The notes under the pieces are model-generated. The model had not been told where the DNA came from, searched no databases, and saw only the letters and a program-made list of their open reading frames with translations. From positions 1 to 6,927 of the forward strand of contig JAEZGB010000171.1 in assembly GCA_023437485.1 (NCBI GenBank): a DNA stretch of 6,927 bases. Direction: 5' to 3'. How positions within the stretch are numbered: the stretch's first letter is position 1; each line of letters opens with the position of its first letter. The position numbers and the translations under genes were made by a program. Source of the stretch: Bacteroidota bacterium. Its GTDB lineage: Bacteria > Bacteroidota > Bacteroidia > Flavobacteriales > Flavobacteriaceae. Shown here piece after piece: positions 5,261 through 6,927 of the stretch.

Positions 5261-6673
5261 TTACGATATTTGATCGGGCAGAATTTTTCCGGGATTGAGG
5301 ATTCCCATCGGATCAAACAACTGCTTGATTCCCCTGAAGAGGTCAAGGTGCGCGGCTGGAAAAGCAATCTCCATGTAGTTTTTTTGCACAAACCCGATTC
5401 CGTGCTCGCCTGAAAGCGTCCCACCAAGGCTTATGGTAAGTTCAAAAATCTCGCGGATTCCCAATGGAACCGAAACGCGCCAGGCCTGGTCATCCATATC
5501 GCCCTTAACGATATTTACGTGCAGGTTGCCATCGCCGGCATGGCCGTAACACACCGATTTGAACCTGTATTTGGCACCGATTTGCTTGATTCCCGTCAAC
5601 AGGTCAGGCAACCGAAACCGGGGAACTACTGTGTCCTCTTCTTTATAAACCGAATGCGATTTAACCGCCTCGCCCACCGCACGGCGCAATTTCCACAACG
5701 CATTTTTCTGGACTTCAGTATCGGCGAACAGTATTTCGCCAATCTCAAATTTTTCCAAAAGCCCGGCGATCTGCTCGGCCTGGCTGTATAAGATTTCAGG
5801 GTGGTTGCCATCAACTTCTATTAGCAAATGCGCGGCAACCCGATCATCGATCTGCAGGTTCACATTGTCCAAATACCGCAGTGTCCATTCAATGGCATCG
5901 CGTTCCATAAATTCGAGCGCGCTGGGTACAATTCCGGTCCTGAAGATCTCAGCCACCGCCTCACAGGCTTGCGCAGCGGCGTAAAAGGGGACTAGCATAA
6001 GCACGTTATGCTGGACAGCCGGCAATAATTTCAAAACGATTCGGGTGATGATGCCCAGCGTTCCCTCACTTCCCGCCATGAGTTGGGTCAGGTTGTACCC
6101 TGTTGAGTTCTTTAGCGTGTTGGCCCCCGTATTGATTACCTCACCCGAGGGAAGCACTACTTCAAGGTTGAGTACATAATCCCGGGTCACGCCGTACTTA
6201 AGCGCACGGGCTCCACCGGCATTCTCTGACACATTGCCCCCGATAAAGCAGCTTCCCATGCTGGAGGGGTCAGGAGGGTAAAACATTCCCTGGCTTGCGA
6301 CTGCCTCCCGAAGCACTTGGGTAATTACCCCCGGCTGAACGGTCACTTGAAAGTTCCGGGTATCGATTTCAAGGATTTGATTGAAGCGCTCCATTGAAAG
6401 CCCGATTCCGCCATGAACCGCAAGCGCCCCGCCGCTCAGGCCGGTCCGGCCGCCGATGGGAGTTACCGGAATCCTGTAAGCGGAGGCGAGTTTCATAATG
6501 TCGGATACCTCGGCAGTGGTGGCAGGTTTGACCAGGACGGACGGCGGATATGAAAGGTCTTCAGTTTCATCATGGCCATAGTCCCGGCGGGTTTCGATAT
6601 CGGTAAAAACGTAATTTTCACCTACAATGCCGCTTAACAGTTCGGCAATCCTGGCTTCAAGTTGCTGCTCCAT
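5261..6673 (-). CDS. FAD-linked 2-hydroxyacid dehydrogenase/oxidase (GlcD / D-lactate dehydrogenase family)
   Basis: The protein should oxidise a D-2-hydroxyacid (glycolate, D-lactate or D-2-hydroxyglutarate) to the 2-oxoacid using FAD. At 470 residues it is full length for GlcD. The N-terminal FAD-binding_4 domain has PSVLVKPATTAEV (44-56), the pyrophosphate loop IGGRTGLSGG (73-82), SSMGSCFIGGNVSENAGG (137-154) and GSEGTLGIIT (201-210). The C-terminal FAD-oxidase domain has the metal-site motif GHAGDGNLH (377-385; His 378 and His 385) and SGEHGIG (421-427; Glu 423 as third ligand, His 424 as likely catalytic base, by analogy with D-2-hydroxyglutarate dehydrogenase), then ends FDPMGILNPGKIL (453-465). 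No cysteine-rich iron-sulfur (GlcF-like) domain is fused or encoded nearby, so the electron acceptor is unclear. It is convergent with the microprotein gene and divergent from the MeaB-like gene. Family certain; substrate not decided by sequence. Confidence 0.95.
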   Translation of the reverse strand: MEQQLEARIAELLSGIVGENYVFTDIETRRDYGHDETEDLSYPPSVLVKPATTAEVSDIMKLASAYRIPVTPIGGRTGLSGGALAVHGGIGLSMERFNQILEIDTRNFQVTVQPGVITQVLREAVASQGMFYPPDPSSMGSCFIGGNVSENAGGARALKYGVTRDYVLNLEVVLPSGEVINTGANTLKNSTGYNLTQLMAGSEGTLGIITRIVLKLLPAVQHNVLMLVPFYAAAQACEAVAEIFRTGIVPSALEFMERDAIEWTLRYLDNVNLQIDDRVAAHLLIEVDGNHPEILYSQAEQIAGLLEKFEIGEILFADTEVQKNALWKLRRAVGEAVKSHSVYKEEDTVVPRFRLPDLLTGIKQIGAKYRFKSVCYGHAGDGNLHVNIVKGDMDDQAWRVSVPLGIREIFELTISLGGTLSGEHGIGFVQKNYMEIAFPAAHLDLFRGIKQLFDPMGILNPGKILPDQIS

Positions 6674-6677
6674 GGCC

Positions 6678-6685
6678 CAAAATTA
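6678..6685 (-). promoter_or_regulatory. Possible -7 promoter box of the FAD-dehydrogenase gene
   Basis: Read on the minus strand the sequence is TAATTTTG, a match to TAnnTTTG. It ends only four bases before the ATG, so transcription from it would give a leaderless or nearly leaderless mRNA. No TTG is found at the expected -33 position. It overlaps one arm of the inverted repeat described separately. Confidence 0.35.
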
Positions 6686-6734
6686 ATGAATCGGCCCATT
6701 TCCCGACCCTCTCCTGCCTAATTTCATTAATTTT
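6679..6734. repeat. 12-bp inverted repeat in the divergent intergenic region
   Basis: AAAATTAATGAA (6679-6690) and TTCATTAATTTT (6723-6734) are perfect reverse complements with a 32-base spacer. Each arm ends 5-6 bases before the start codon of its adjacent gene, so the two divergent starts have nearly mirror-image upstream sequences. The arms contain the -7-like octamers on both strands. They could be paired promoter elements or operator half-sites; AT-rich sequence makes chance possible but a 12-base perfect match this well placed is noteworthy. Confidence 0.6.
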
Positions 6735-6735
6735 A
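6728..6735 (+). promoter_or_regulatory. Weak -7-like box upstream of the MeaB-like gene
   Basis: TAATTTTA matches TAnnTTTG except for the last base and lies five bases before the ATG at 6741. It is the mirror counterpart of the minus-strand TAATTTTG at 6678-6685. No -33 element is seen. Support is mainly positional and by symmetry. Confidence 0.25.
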
Positions 6736-6740
6736 CATCA

Positions 6741-6927
6741 ATGGAAAATCAACCCAATCCTGACAAGCCATCGGCTCTGCGTGAAATTCCGGGGGCTGAA
6801 AGCCAACATCCGGTAAACCTTGAAATGGCGAAAAAAATCGCCGGAATGCGCCAACTTCCTTCGGCTGGGGAACTGATTGACGGAATCTTTAAGGCAGACC
6901 GCGCCATGCTGAGCCGTGCCATCACCC
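6741..6927 (+). CDS. meaB: MeaB/ArgK-like GTPase, N-terminal fragment (methylmalonyl-CoA mutase chaperone), 3' truncated
   Basis: An open frame of 62 codons starts at ATG 6741 and runs off the window without a stop. The end, ELIDGIFKADRAMLSRAIT (residues 44-62), matches the conserved N-terminal segment of MeaB/ArgK P-loop GTPases, where a helix of the form L..GI..GDR..L.RAIT leads into the G domain; the Walker A loop would be about 25 residues further on, outside the window. MeaB protects and gates the loading of adenosylcobalamin onto methylmalonyl-CoA mutase in the cytoplasm. The first 40 residues (MENQPNPDKP onwards) are polar and less conserved, as expected for the variable extension. The gene is divergent from the FAD-dehydrogenase, 67 bases between start codons. 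Its cofactor link to the adenosyltransferase at 232-804 fits the call. Identification rests on one short motif, so it is probable rather than certain. Confidence 0.82.
   Translation, partial: MENQPNPDKPSALREIPGAESQHPVNLEMAKKIAGMRQLPSAGELIDGIFKADRAMLSRAIT

Noticed and set aside
5116..5298. 60-residue Lys/Arg-rich frame overlapping the microprotein
   Set aside because: Its start lies inside the previous gene and it runs antisense into the dehydrogenase; the 5141-5251 frame has the recognisable MAKS start and better placement.
5519..5791. 90-residue plus-strand ORF opposite the FAD-dehydrogenase
   Set aside because: It is an antisense shadow of the strongly conserved metal-site region, with no promoter or domain.
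1..6927. Mobile element, defence island, CRISPR or novel multi-gene system
   Set aside because: No transposase, integrase, direct-repeat array, tRNA or defence-type domain was seen; gene content is housekeeping in character.

Overview
The window looks like chromosomal core-genome DNA from a member of the Bacteroidota, most likely class Flavobacteriia. Three things point that way. SecA is 1115 residues long with the insertions usual in that phylum. A 73-residue DUF2795-type protein sits directly before secA. The gene starts lack Shine-Dalgarno sequences, while TAnnTTTG boxes (the Bacteroidota -7 element) lie shortly before several of them. Base composition appears moderate (near 50% GC by eye), which is high for this class. 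I see no mobile element, CRISPR array, tRNA, rRNA or phage gene, and no gene-free stretch over about 120 bases.

Layout: (1) 1-804, plus strand: the end of an ABC transporter ATPase, followed with zero spacing by a GTG-started ATP:cob(I)alamin adenosyltransferase. (2) 805-1231: an intergenic region with the best promoter in the window, a small acidic DUF2795 gene, a hairpin terminator, and a -7 box for the next gene. (3) 1232-4616: secA and a very strong terminator. (4) 4617-5251: a predicted exported 164-residue protein of unknown function, then a 36-residue lysine-rich microprotein gene. (5) 5261-6673, minus strand: a GlcD-like FAD-linked 2-hydroxyacid dehydrogenase, convergent with the microprotein gene with 9 bases between the stops. 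(6) 6674-6927: a short divergent promoter region carrying a 12-bp inverted repeat, then the start of a MeaB-like GTPase that runs off the window.

Functional threads: the adenosyltransferase makes adenosylcobalamin, and MeaB-type GTPases gate its loading onto methylmalonyl-CoA mutase, so two parts of the same cofactor pathway bracket the window. SecA is the motor of the general secretion pathway; the exported protein downstream is a possible client but has its own promoter-like box. I found no convincing undescribed multi-gene system. The points most worth a second look are the lysine-rich microprotein, the non-zinc C-terminus of SecA, the mirrored repeat between the divergent genes, and terminators whose T-tracts run into the next gene's promoter box.
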